Below are positions 19,978 to 27,995 of a DNA stretch of 64,000 nucleotides, piece by piece. A program made the position numbers and the translations under genes. The notes under the pieces were generated by a model. The model was given only the letters and a program-made list of their open reading frames with translations. It was not told where the DNA came from and searched no databases. Every line of letters starts with the position of its first letter. Position 1 is the first letter of the stretch. This DNA comes from DASPWW01 sp963756745 (GTDB taxonomy: Bacteria; Actinomycetota; Thermoleophilia; Solirubrobacterales; 70-9), in the NCBI GenBank assembly GCA_963756745.1, contig CAVWOU010000012.1, forward strand, positions 128,416 through 192,415. The letters are read 5' to 3'.

Positions 19978-20563
19978 TCCCCGGCGCCCTGGGCATCTCA
20001 CGCGTGAGCTCGCGCGCCGCCGTGTAGGCATCGCGCTCCTCCTGCGTCGGTTCGATCGCGCCGCGCGCCCACTCCTCGGTCCCGATCGCGTTGTAGCGCT
20101 GGCGCCAGCCGGGGTCGGGGTTGCCAGCGATCATCCGCTGGAGCTTGTTGAAGCCGGAGATCAGCGCCTCCGGGCGCGGCGGGCAGCCGGGGACGTGGAC
20201 GTCGACCGGCATGAACTTGTCGGCGCCCTGAACGACGGCGTAGTTCGCGAACATCCCTCCCGACGACGAGCACGCGCCCATCGCGATCGCCCACTTCGGC
20301 TCGAGCATCTGGTCGTAGATCCGCCGGACTACCGGCGCCATCTTGATCGACACCCGGCCCGAGAGGATCAGCAGGTCGGCCTGCCTGGGCGACGCGCGCA
20401 TGTTCTCGGCGCCGAACCGGGCGATGTCGTAGCGCGGGGTGACGAGCGAGATCATCTCGATCGCGCAGCAGGCGAGGCCGAACGTGAGCGGGAAGACCGA
20501 GTTCGCCCTGGCCCAGCCCAGCGCGCGCTCCAACTTCGTCGTCGACCACCGCCTCCTCGACAT
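19964..20563 (-). CDS. nuoB: NADH-quinone oxidoreductase subunit B, N-terminus uncertain
   Basis: A 199-residue subunit holding cluster N2. Ligand motifs are FGLACCAIEM (tandem Cys), GACSSSGGMF and VPGCPPRPEALI. ATG at 20563 gives MSRRRWSTTKLERALGWARANS. In the adjacent frame the same DNA upstream reads GDLEGRDLERHVEEAVV, which joined to TTKLERALGWARANS gives a far more family-like N-terminus. One inserted base near 20546 would account for this, so the true start is probably upstream, perhaps a TTG near 20605. Confidence 0.9.
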   Translation of the reverse strand: MSRRRWSTTKLERALGWARANSVFPLTFGLACCAIEMISLVTPRYDIARFGAENMRASPRQADLLILSGRVSIKMAPVVRRIYDQMLEPKWAIAMGACSSSGGMFANYAVVQGADKFMPVDVHVPGCPPRPEALISGFNKLQRMIAGNPDPGWRQRYNAIGTEEWARGAIEPTQEERDAYTAARELTREMPRAPGSDGA

Positions 20564-20711
20564 GGCGCTCGAGGTCGCGCCCCTCGAGGTCGCCCCGCAA
20601 CAGATCCCGCGCGCGGAGCTGGCGGGCGCGAAACTCACCAACGCCGGCCGCGTCCTCCGCTTCGCGTCCGGGCGCGGCCGGGTCGGCGCCAGTCTGGTCA
20701 AGCGGCGCAAT

Positions 20712-20746
20712 GGGGGCTTCGCCCCCTCGGCGCCCCTTCGGGCGCC
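20712..20746. repeat. Two adjacent GC hairpins between nuoA and nuoB
   Basis: GGGGGC-TTC-GCCCCC occupies 20712-20726, and GGCGCCC-CTTC-GGGCGCC occupies 20729-20746. Both stems are perfect and both have TTC-type loops. They lie in the roughly 200-bp gap between the nuoA stop and the core of nuoB. They could be RNA-stabilising or processing hairpins in the operon transcript. No U-run follows, so intrinsic termination is unlikely. Confidence 0.6.
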
Positions 20747-20770
20747 TCCCCCGGCGCAGCTTCTCGCGCC

Positions 20771-21151
20771 TCACCTCCAATCCAGCGCACCCCTCCGCCA
20801 TGCGTACGCGAACGCGACCAGCAGGAGGAAGACGAACACCAGGATCTCCGCGAGGACGAAGACGCTGTCGGCCGCGTTGAGGATCACCCCGACCGGATAC
20901 AGGAACACGACCTCGATGTCGAACAGGATGAACAGCATCGCGATCATGTAGAAGCTGATCCCGAACCGGAACGTGTGCGAGACCTCGGATGGAAGCCCGC
21001 ACTCGTAGGGCTCGCTCTTCGCCTTGTTCGGGCGGCGCGGGCCGAGCACGTGGTTGAGCGTTACCAGGGCCCCCCCGACGACGATCCCTAGGCCGGCGAA
21101 GACGAGGACGGGGAGATAGGCCTGAAGCAAAGCCAGGCTGTTATACACCAA
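20771..21151 (-). CDS. nuoA: NADH-quinone oxidoreductase subunit A
   Basis: A 126-residue subunit with three helices. The conserved blocks are YECGLPS (the quinone-site loop Cys), FGISFYMIAMLFILFDIEVVFLYP and the final helix FVFLLLVAFAYAWRRGALDW. It is the first gene of the operon. The start is TTG at 21151 or GTG at 21148; no Shine-Dalgarno is visible. An imperfect inverted repeat lies immediately upstream (21155-21171). Confidence 0.93.
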   Translation of the reverse strand: MVYNSLALLQAYLPVLVFAGLGIVVGGALVTLNHVLGPRRPNKAKSEPYECGLPSEVSHTFRFGISFYMIAMLFILFDIEVVFLYPVGVILNAADSVFVLAEILVFVFLLLVAFAYAWRRGALDWR

Positions 21152-21154
21152 CTT

Positions 21155-21171
21155 TGTGACAGAGTGTTACA
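21155..21171. promoter_or_regulatory. Inverted repeat upstream of nuoA, possible Rex/Crp-type site
   Basis: TGTGAC-N5-GTTACA is a nearly perfect inverted repeat (one mismatch) directly before the nuoA start. It resembles Crp/Fnr (TGTGA-N6-TCACA) and Rex (TTGTGAA-N4-TTCACAA) operators, but its spacing is off by one base. Rex represses nuo in Streptomyces, so a redox-sensing role is plausible. No regulator gene is present in the window. Confidence 0.35.
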
Positions 21172-21248
21172 TAGTGATTTTTCGCATCTGCATGGGGATT
21201 GACGGGGGTCGCGCAGTGCATTTGCCGGCGGCTCGCTGAGGGCCGCGA

Positions 21249-21683
21249 TTGGACACTCTCCACCTCGTCCTGGGGGTCGCCGTAATCGCGCTGAACCTGC
21301 TCGCGGGCGCGTGGGGCGGGGTCGCTTGGATCCAGCAGCGCCCGTCGGTGAGCTTCTGGTACATCCTCCGCGCGGCGCAGGTCTCAGTCGTGCTCCAGGT
21401 CCTAGCCGGCGGAATCCTCGTCCTGCTCGGCGAGGAGGCGACCGGGGCGCTCCACTACATCTACGGGCTCGCGCCGCTCCTGGTGTCGTTGCTGGCCGAG
21501 GGGGCGCGGGCCGGCGCCGCCGAGCGCGAGCTCGCCGACACCGATTTTCAGGCGCTTCCCCGCGAGCGCCAGCGGACGATCGCGCTCGCGATCGTGCGAC
21601 GCGAGATGGGGATCATGGCCCTGTCCGCGTGGGTGATCTTCTTCCTTGCGCTGCGGGCGGCCGGGACGAGCACCGCGTTCTAG
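21249..21683 (+). CDS. Small integral membrane protein, unknown function
   Basis: A 144-residue protein starting with TTG at 21249 (MDTLHLVLGVAVIALNLLAG). Four hydrophobic segments are visible: about residues 4-24, 40-62, 68-84 and 119-138. A charged cytosolic-type loop (EGARAGAAERELADTDFQ) lies between the third and fourth. I recognise no family. It is divergent from nuoA with about 100 bp between the starts, so the two may share a regulatory region. Confidence 0.6.
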   Translation: MDTLHLVLGVAVIALNLLAGAWGGVAWIQQRPSVSFWYILRAAQVSVVLQVLAGGILVLLGEEATGALHYIYGLAPLLVSLLAEGARAGAAERELADTDFQALPRERQRTIALAIVRREMGIMALSAWVIFFLALRAAGTSTAF

Positions 21684-21774
21684 AGCGAAGGGTAGAGATA
21701 GCCGTACCGAATCCGCGCGCGAAACGCGCTACCTTCGCGTGCGATCACTGGCGTCACCGGTTCGGGGGTCCACG

Positions 21775-21831
21775 ATGAGTTTTGCGGCGCCAGGCGGTCG
21801 TTGCAGACAAGCGCGACGCATCGCGCGATGA
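21775..21831 (+). CDS. Possible 18-codon leader peptide before the ABC exporter
   Basis: ATG at 21775 opens an 18-codon reading frame (MSFAAPGGRCRQARRIAR). It ends with TGA overlapping the ABC ATPase ATG as ATGA. The overlap geometry suggests translational coupling or attenuation of the drug exporter. There is no clear ribosome-binding site and the peptide is too short for coding statistics, so it could be chance. Confidence 0.25.
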   Translation: MSFAAPGGRCRQARRIAR

Positions 21832-22829
21832 CCTCCGAACCCACTCATTCCACGCTCGCGATCGAGGCCTCCGGCCTCGTCAAGGTCTTCGGCGAGACGC
21901 GCGCCGTGGACGGCGTCGACCTCGCCGTGAGGCGCGGGAGCGTGTACGGCATGCTGGGTCCGAACGGGGCAGGCAAGACGACGACGATCAGGATGCTCGC
22001 GACGCTGCTGCGCCCGGACGACGGCGACGCGCGCGTGCTCGGCCACGACATCGTCAGCGAGGCGAACGAGGTGCGAGCCTCGGTCAGCCTCACGGGCCAG
22101 CTCGCCTCCGTGGACGAGGACCTGACGGGGCGGGAGAACCTGATCCTGATCGGCCGCCTGCTGGGGCTGAAGCGGGCGAGCGCCAAGGCGCGCGCGACTG
22201 AGCTCCTCGACGCGTTCGGCCTCAGCGACGCGGCCGGACGCCTGGTCAAGAACTACTCCGGCGGAATGCGGCGGCGGCTCGACATCGCCGCGAGCATCGT
22301 CGTCACCCCCGAGCTGATGTTTCTCGACGAGCCGACCACGGGACTCGACCCGCGGTCCCGAAACCAGGTGTGGGACATCATCCGGCAGTTCGCGGCGCAG
22401 GGCACGACGATCCTGCTCTGCACCCAGTACCTCGAGGAGGCCGATCAGCTCGCCGACGGGATCGCCGTGATCGACCACGGCAAGGTGATCGCCGAGGGGA
22501 CGCCCGCGCAGCTCAAGCTCTCCGTGGGCGGAAGCAAGCTGCACATCAGGCTGCTGGAGCCCGAGCAGCGACCCGAGGCCGAGCGGGTCATCACGCGGGT
22601 CCTCGGGGCGGAGTGCCATCTCGAGGCGGATCCGTCGTCGCTGTCGACGTCGTGCGCGGATGCGGACCGGGCCGCCGAGGCCGTGGGCGAGCTGACCCGC
22701 GCGGGGATAGGCGTCGCGAACTTCTCGCTCGGCCAGCCGAGCCTCGACGAGGTGTTCCTGGCGCTGACCGGTCGCCCGGCCGAGGACCAGACCGCCGAGG
22801 AAGCGATTCAGGAGGAGCAAGCGGCGTGA
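21828..22829 (+). CDS. ABC transporter ATP-binding protein, DrrA type
   Basis: A 333-residue ATPase: Walker A GPNGAGKTTTI, Q-loop region SLTGQLASVDEDLTGREN, signature YSGGMRRRLDIA, Walker B MFLDEPTTGLDP and switch His replaced by Gln in LLCTQYLEEADQLAD, which is usual for DrrA-type exporters. The C-terminal extension (about residues 220-333, including PSLDEVFLALTG) is also DrrA-like. I start at ATG 21828 (MTSEPTHSTLAIEA) rather than the upstream TTG. The stop overlaps the permease start as GTGA. It likely energises drug or lipid efflux. Confidence 0.9.
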   Translation: MTSEPTHSTLAIEASGLVKVFGETRAVDGVDLAVRRGSVYGMLGPNGAGKTTTIRMLATLLRPDDGDARVLGHDIVSEANEVRASVSLTGQLASVDEDLTGRENLILIGRLLGLKRASAKARATELLDAFGLSDAAGRLVKNYSGGMRRRLDIAASIVVTPELMFLDEPTTGLDPRSRNQVWDIIRQFAAQGTTILLCTQYLEEADQLADGIAVIDHGKVIAEGTPAQLKLSVGGSKLHIRLLEPEQRPEAERVITRVLGAECHLEADPSSLSTSCADADRAAEAVGELTRAGIGVANFSLGQPSLDEVFLALTGRPAEDQTAEEAIQEEQAA

Positions 22830-23677
22830 GCACGGAACCGACGACGCAGATCCAGACCGGCCCCGGTGTCGAGGAAGAGGCGCTCCGCAAGGCGCTCGCC
22901 TCGACCGGCCGCCCACCTCGCGCCAGCGCCGTCTCGGCCGCGCTGACGTTCGGCTGGCGCGGGATGCTCAAGGTCCGGCACGTGCCCGAGCAGCTGCTTG
23001 ACGTGACGATCACGCCGGTGATGTTCGTGCTTCTGTTCACCTACCTGTTCGGCGGCGCGATTGCCGGCTCGACCTCCGAGTACCTGGACTACATCCTGCC
23101 CGGGATCCTCGTCATGTCGGTGGTGTTCACCACCGTGTACTCCGGCGTCTCGTTGAATACGGACCTGACCAGAGGGGTCGTGGACCGGTTCCGCTCGCTT
23201 CCGATCTGGCGTCCGGCGCCGCTCGTCGGAGCCCTTCTCGGCGACAGCGTGCGCTACCTCGTCGCCGGCACCGTGATCATCGTCCTCGGCGTGATCCTCG
23301 GCTACCGCCCGTCCAACGGAGTGCCAGGGGTCGTGGCGGCACTCGGCATCGTGGTGCTGTTCGCCTTCGGCCTCTCCTGGATCTTCACCGTCCTCGGGCT
23401 GCTGATGCGCGCCCCGAACGCGGTCATGAACGCGGGCTTCATGGCGATATTCCCGATCACGTTCCTCAGCAACGTGTTCGTCGACCCCGACACGCTGCCC
23501 AGCGCGCTCGAGGCGTTCGTGAACGTCAACCCGATCTCGATCCTGGCGGACGTCTCCCGCGGCCTGATGGACGGGACGGCTTCCGGCGGCGACATCGCCA
23601 TCGTCCTCGGCGTCGCGGCGCTCTTGACCGCCGTTTTCGCCCCGCTCACGACGCACCTGTACCGGACGAGGGGCTGA
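22826..23677 (+). CDS. ABC-2 type permease, DrrB type
   Basis: A 283-residue permease partner of the preceding ATPase, starting with GTG at 22826. A cytosolic N-terminus of about 45 residues is followed by six predicted helices. The ABC-2 signature region reads NTDLTRGVVDRFRSLPIWR, and IFPITFLSNVFVDPDTLP is typical of daunorubicin-type permeases. The two genes form an exporter operon; the substrate is unknown. Confidence 0.9.
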   Translation: MSTEPTTQIQTGPGVEEEALRKALASTGRPPRASAVSAALTFGWRGMLKVRHVPEQLLDVTITPVMFVLLFTYLFGGAIAGSTSEYLDYILPGILVMSVVFTTVYSGVSLNTDLTRGVVDRFRSLPIWRPAPLVGALLGDSVRYLVAGTVIIVLGVILGYRPSNGVPGVVAALGIVVLFAFGLSWIFTVLGLLMRAPNAVMNAGFMAIFPITFLSNVFVDPDTLPSALEAFVNVNPISILADVSRGLMDGTASGGDIAIVLGVAALLTAVFAPLTTHLYRTRG

Positions 23678-23687
23678 CCGAGCGCCG

Positions 23688-24200
23688 CTACGGCGCCTCG
23701 CCGAGCGGCATGTAGGCGCCGCGGTAGAAGATCAGAGGGTCTCCGTCGCGCGCCGCGACGTCTAGAACGGCGCCGGTGACGATCACGTGGTCGCCGCCCG
23801 CGAGCACGTCGCGGAGCTCGCACCCCACCCATACGACGATCCCGTCGAGCGCGGGAATGCCGCCGCGCTCGCGCCACGCGACGCCGTCCCACTTCTCCTG
23901 CATCTCGAGCTTCGTCGAGAACGAACGTGCGAGCTCCGCCTGGTCGGCGGCGAGCACGTTGACGCCGAACCGCCCCGCCTCCTCCACCGTACGCAGCGTG
24001 CGCGAGCCCCGATCGAGCGCGGCGAGCATCAGCGGGGGATCGAGCGACAGCGACAGCACCGCGTTAGCCGTGAGCCCCGACGGGCCGCCGTCGCCCAGCG
24101 CCGTCACCACTGTGACGCCGGTGGGCAGGTGCGATATCGCGCGCCGGAAGGCGTCCGGCTCTACTGCGGCCGGCTTCGATTCGGGCTCTGGCGTGGCCAT
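23688..24200 (-). CDS. Flavin reductase domain protein (FMN-binding split barrel)
   Basis: A 170-residue protein with the flavin-reductase start FRRAISHLPTGVTVVTA and the FMN-binding strands GLTANAVLSLSLDPPLMLAA and FGVNVLAADQ, ending with DPLIFYRGAYMPL. Such enzymes supply reduced flavin to two-component monooxygenases. ATG at 24200 is preceded 8 bases away by TAAGGT (minus strand), a likely extended -10 box that overlaps the -10 of the divergent cytochrome gene. Confidence 0.85.
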   Translation of the reverse strand: MATPEPESKPAAVEPDAFRRAISHLPTGVTVVTALGDGGPSGLTANAVLSLSLDPPLMLAALDRGSRTLRTVEEAGRFGVNVLAADQAELARSFSTKLEMQEKWDGVAWRERGGIPALDGIVVWVGCELRDVLAGGDHVIVTGAVLDVAARDGDPLIFYRGAYMPLGEAP

Positions 24201-24226
24201 CCTCTGAAACCTTATGATCCCGCCGC

Positions 24227-24637
24227 GTGCGCGCAGTTCTGGCCTTCATCCCGGTTGCCGCGCTGCTGGCGCTCGGTGGATGCGGCACCGAGAGCGTCTC
24301 GGTGCCCGAGGACGATCCGACGCACGAGGGAGCCGTGCTGTTTTCCGAACGGTGCTCCGGTTGCCACACCCTGAGCGCCGCCGGAACCCAGGGATCCGGC
24401 GACCGCGACCTTCGCAACCAGGGCCCCAACTTCGACCAGCGCGACGTGAGCTACGCCGACGCCCTGTTCGCGATTCGCAACGGTGGGTTCTCCGGCGCGA
24501 TCATGCCCCAGAACATCGTCGTCGGCGACCAGGCGGAGGCCGTCGCGCGGTTCATCGAGGAGTGGTCGGGAAGCGACGTTGAGGAGCCGCCGATGCCGGG
24601 TGCGGACGGGGGCTCGACGCAGCCGGCGGGCGGGTAG
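24227..24637 (+). CDS. Lipoprotein cytochrome c, single haem
   Basis: A 136-residue exported protein starting with GTG at 24227. A hydrophobic signal ends in the lipobox LALGGC (Cys19), so it is probably lipid-anchored outside the membrane. CSGCH is the haem-attachment motif, and the axial Met is in GAIMPQNI. The C-terminal tail is Pro/Gly-rich. The size and motif fit class I cytochrome c of the type that delivers electrons to a terminal oxidase. A TATGAT box lies 8 bases before the start. Confidence 0.85.
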   Translation: MRAVLAFIPVAALLALGGCGTESVSVPEDDPTHEGAVLFSERCSGCHTLSAAGTQGSGDRDLRNQGPNFDQRDVSYADALFAIRNGGFSGAIMPQNIVVGDQAEAVARFIEEWSGSDVEEPPMPGADGGSTQPAGG

Positions 24638-24660
24638 CCCGAAACTCGGGCCCCTCGGGC

Positions 24661-25932
24661 GTGCTTGACCTGAAGCGCATTCGCGACGACCCCGAGGGGG
24701 CTAAGGCGGCGCTCGCGCGGCGCGGCGCGGCCGACGAGGTCGACGAGCTGCTCGCGCTCGACGAGCGACGCCGCGAGCTGCTTCCAGAGGTCGAGGGCGG
24801 CAGGGCCCGCCAGAACGAGGCGTCGGACGCGATCGCCGAGGCCAAGCGCGAAGGCCGGGACGCCGAGGCGGAGATCGCCGCGATGCGCGAGCTAGCCGCT
24901 GAGATCAAGCGACTCGAGGGGGAGCTCGGCGAGGTCGAGAGCAGGCGCGACGAGCTCGCGCTCACGCTTCCCAACTTTCCCGACCCCGACGCCCCCGAGG
25001 GCGAGGCCGACGACGCGGTCGTGCTGCGCGAGGTCGGCGAGCGGCCGGAGTTCGGGTTCGACGTGCGCGACCACGTCGAGCTCGGCGAGCGCTGGGGCGT
25101 GATCGACATCGAGCGCGCCGCGCGGACTTCCGGGTCGCGTTTCGCGTACCTGATGGGCGAGCTCGTCACCGTCGAGCTCGCGCTGGTGCGCTTCGCCCTC
25201 GCGCTGGTGTCCGGCGAGGGCTTCGTTCCCGTGTCGCCCCCGGTGCTCGTGCGCGAGCGCCCGCTGGAGGGAACGGGCTTCTTTCCCGGCGAGCGCGAGA
25301 TGATCTACGAGATCCCGCGCGACGACCTGTTCCTCGTCGGCACCTCGGAGGTCTCGCTCGCCGCGCTCCACATGGACGAGATCCTCGCCGCGACCGAGAT
25401 CCCCCGACGCTACGCCGGGTTCTCGACGTGCTTCCGCCGCGAGGCCGGAGCTGCCGGCAAGGACACGCGCGGGATCTTCCGCGTCCACCAGTTCGACAAG
25501 GTGGAGATGTTCTCGTTCGTCGAGCCCGCCGACTCGCCGGCGGAGCACCAGCGCCTGCTCGACCTCCAGGAGCGCATCCTCCAGGCGCTCGAGATCCCGT
25601 ACCGCGTCGTCGACATCCCGACCGGCGACCTCGGCGCGGCCGCGGCGCGCAAGTTCGACTGCGAGGCGTGGATCCCGAGCCAGGAGCGCTACCGCGAGGT
25701 CACCTCGTGCTCGAACACGACCGACTTCCAGGCCCGCCGGCTGGGCTGCCGCTACCGCCCGGCCGAGGGAGCCCCGCCCGTCCACCTCCACACGCTCAAC
25801 GGCACCGCGGTCGCCGTGGGGCGCACGCTGATCGCGATCATCGAGAACCGCCAGGACGCCGAAGGCCGGATCTCGATCCCCGCCGTGCTCCAGGAACACG
25901 GAGCACCCGCGACAATTCCCTCGTCCAGCTAG
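24661..25932 (+). CDS. serS: Seryl-tRNA synthetase
   Basis: A 423-residue class II synthetase starting with GTG at 24661 (MLDLKRIRDDPEGAKAAL). The N-terminal coiled-coil arm (about residues 30-100) is Glu/Arg-rich. Motif 2 is FSTCFRREAGAAGKDTRGIF and motif 3 is LNGTAVAVGRTLIAIIENRQ; TSEVSLAALH is the serine-pocket loop. The length fits bacterial SerRS. It starts 24 bases after the cytochrome gene. Confidence 0.97.
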   Translation: MLDLKRIRDDPEGAKAALARRGAADEVDELLALDERRRELLPEVEGGRARQNEASDAIAEAKREGRDAEAEIAAMRELAAEIKRLEGELGEVESRRDELALTLPNFPDPDAPEGEADDAVVLREVGERPEFGFDVRDHVELGERWGVIDIERAARTSGSRFAYLMGELVTVELALVRFALALVSGEGFVPVSPPVLVRERPLEGTGFFPGEREMIYEIPRDDLFLVGTSEVSLAALHMDEILAATEIPRRYAGFSTCFRREAGAAGKDTRGIFRVHQFDKVEMFSFVEPADSPAEHQRLLDLQERILQALEIPYRVVDIPTGDLGAAAARKFDCEAWIPSQERYREVTSCSNTTDFQARRLGCRYRPAEGAPPVHLHTLNGTAVAVGRTLIAIIENRQDAEGRISIPAVLQEHGAPATIPSSS

Positions 25933-25945
25933 ACCTGCCACCTAC

Positions 25946-25971
25946 CGCGCGATCTGCTCGCAGATCGCGCG
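25946..25971. repeat. 26-bp palindrome between serS and msrB
   Basis: Perfect 12-bp arms (left arm CGCGCGATCTGC) with spacer TC, centred on GCTCGC. The design matches the palindrome at 18209 in nuoE. A second, looser inverted repeat (GCGCGATG ... CATCGCGC) overlaps and continues to about 25993. It sits between convergent genes, where it could act as a bidirectional terminator, although no U-run is present. Confidence 0.65.
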
Positions 25972-25997
25972 ATGAGTCCTCGCACATCGCGCGCTGA

Positions 25998-26405
25998 CTA
26001 CTCCTCCGCGTCGTTCTCTTTATCGAGCTTGAGTGCCGCCGAGTTGATGCAGTAGCGCTGGCCCGTCGGGTTCGGGCCGTCGTCGAAAACGTGGCCGAGG
26101 TGGCTGCCGCAGCGGGCGCACAGCACCTCGGTGCGACGCATCATCAGGCTGTTGTCGGGCCTCGTGATCACGTTGTCGTCCTCCATCGGATCCCAGAAGC
26201 TGGGCCATCCGGTGCCGGAGTCGAACTTGGTGTCGGAGCTGAACAGCTCGAGGCCGCAGGCCGCGCAGCGGTACACGCCGTCGGCCTTCTCGTCGTTGTA
26301 GATCCCGGTGAACGGGGGCTCGGTGCCCGCCTCGCGCAGGATCTTGTACTGCTCCGGAGACAGCTCCTTGCGCCACTCCTCCTCGGTCTTCTCGACCTTC
26401 TCCAT
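25998..26405 (-). CDS. msrB: Peptide-methionine (R)-S-oxide reductase
   Basis: A 135-residue protein. Structural zinc ligands are C47-x2-C50 (CAAC) and C96-x2-C99 (CARC). The catalytic Cys119 is in RYCINSAAL, and the substrate site includes GTGWPSFW. It reduces the R-form of methionine sulfoxide in proteins, using thioredoxin. I chose ATG at 26405 (MEKVEKTEEEWRKELSP), which has AGGAG upstream; longer in-frame starts lack family similarity. Confidence 0.95.
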   Translation of the reverse strand: MEKVEKTEEEWRKELSPEQYKILREAGTEPPFTGIYNDEKADGVYRCAACGLELFSSDTKFDSGTGWPSFWDPMEDDNVITRPDNSLMMRRTEVLCARCGSHLGHVFDDGPNPTGQRYCINSAALKLDKENDAEE

Positions 26406-26477
26406 GCTTCTCCTCGCTCCGATCCGGTTTTCGACGTCCATTGCAAGCGTAGCCCGCGCACCTAGTATGCGCGCCCC

Positions 26478-27266
26478 GTGCCGGACGCCTTCTACGAGAC
26501 CGACGGAGACAGATACGTCCCGACCGAGCTCACCCGCGGCCCGTGGGACCCCGAAGCGCAGCACGCCGGGCCGCCCGCTGCGCTGCTGGGGCGAGAGATC
26601 GAGCGGCACCCCGGCGAGGGCGGGCCGGGCCGGGTGGGCCGGATCACGTTCGAGATCATGCGCTCGGTCCCCTTAGCTCCGCTGTCGGTCGCGGTCGAGG
26701 TGCTCCGTCCCGGCCGCCGGGTCGAGCTGGTCGAGGCGCGCCTCGACGACGGGGACGGGGAGGTGATGCGAGCCACCGCGTGGCGGCTGCGGGGCGACCC
26801 GGTCGAGATCCCGCCCGGCCTGGAGAGCGCCGACCCGCCGCCGGGGCCCGCGGCGGGCGAGCCGAAGCCCTTCTTCGACACCGGACAGGCCGTCGGGTAC
26901 CACACGGCGATGGAGTACCGGTTCGTCACCGGCGGGTTCCTCGACCCGGGCCCGGCGACGGTTTGGATGCGGATGCGCCAGCCGCTGGTGGACTCCGAGG
27001 AGCCCTCGCCGCTCCAGCGGGTGCTCGCGGCGGCGGACTCGGGGAACGGCGTCAGCGCCGCGCTCGACTACCGCCGCTATCTGTTCATCAACGTCGACCT
27101 CACCGTGCAGCTCCACCGCCTCCCGGCGGGCGAGTGGGTGTGCCTCGATGCGGTCACGATCCCGGAGCCGACCGGCGTCGGGCTCTCGGACACGGCACTG
27201 TTCGACGAGCGGGGCGCGATCGGGCGGGCTACGCAGACGCTGCTGGTCGCCGAGCGATCGGGATAG
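26478..27266 (+). CDS. Acyl-CoA thioesterase-like protein (TesB/4HBT_3 fold)
   Basis: A 262-residue protein starting with GTG at 26478, 9 bases after a TAGTAT box. Two hot-dog halves are visible: HAGPPAALLGREIE with RITFEIMRSVPLAP in the first, and AMEYRFVTGGF, DSGNGVSAALDY and FINVDLTVQLHRLPAGEWV in the second. This is the actinobacterial TesB-like arrangement acting on acyl-CoAs. It is divergent from msrB. Confidence 0.8.
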   Translation: MPDAFYETDGDRYVPTELTRGPWDPEAQHAGPPAALLGREIERHPGEGGPGRVGRITFEIMRSVPLAPLSVAVEVLRPGRRVELVEARLDDGDGEVMRATAWRLRGDPVEIPPGLESADPPPGPAAGEPKPFFDTGQAVGYHTAMEYRFVTGGFLDPGPATVWMRMRQPLVDSEEPSPLQRVLAAADSGNGVSAALDYRRYLFINVDLTVQLHRLPAGEWVCLDAVTIPEPTGVGLSDTALFDERGAIGRATQTLLVAERSG

Positions 27267-27945
27267 CTAACCCGGGCGACGCACGAGCTCGTCGAGCGTC
27301 TCCGCGAGGCGCGAGAGGTCGGGGAGCTCGCGCGCCGGCGCCACATCCGCCTCCTCGCCGAGCCTGTTGATCCAGATCGAGCGCATCCCGAGCTCGCCGG
27401 CCGGGCGGATGTCGTGGTAGAGGCTCGCGCCGACGTGGACGTGGAGCGAGGGCTCGGTGCCGGTTCGCTCGAAGAACGCGTCCCAGTGTCCGCGGTCGGG
27501 CTTGTAGGAGCCGATCTCCGAGGCGACGATCGCGAGCTCGAACGGAACCCCGATCCGCTCCATCGAGGCGTCGATGAAGTCGCGGTCGGTGTTCGAGAGG
27601 ATCGCGAGGCTCCACCCGCGCCGCCGGGCCTCGGCGAGCGCCTCGGGAACCTCCGGAAAGACGGGCCACGATGGCAGCGAGCGGCCGAGCGCGTCACGCT
27701 CCTCCGTGGGCAGGTCGACCCCCTCCTCGGCCGCGAGCCGCGAGAGCACCTCGGCCATCACCTCGCGGTAGCCGAGCGACGGGTCGTCCGCCTGGACGAG
27801 CGGCTCGACCGCGTGGTAGCGGTCGAGCATCCGAGCCCCTTCGCTCTCGCCGAATATGCGTCCGAGCTCGGAGCGCAGGCCCGCCGTTCCAGTCGATCAG
27901 CGTGCCGTAGCAGTCGAACGTCGCCCAGCGCCGACCCTCCGTCAT
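27267..27945 (-). CDS. HAD-superfamily hydrolase, frameshift after motif I
   Basis: Motif I FDCYGTLIDWNGG (nucleophile Asp) is read in one frame from 27945 (MTEGRRWATFDCYGTLID). The rest of the protein is in the next frame: motif II ILSNTD, motif III Lys in EIGSYKPDRGHWDAFFE and motif IV VHVGASLYHDIRPAGELG. The total is 3n+1, so a single extra base near 27885 explains the break. Size and motifs resemble haloacid dehalogenase type II or related phosphatases. Confidence 0.8.
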
Positions 27946-27995
27946 ACGGCGACTATTCCATGGTTGCCGCGGACTTGGGCGTAAGCTGGGCCGCC

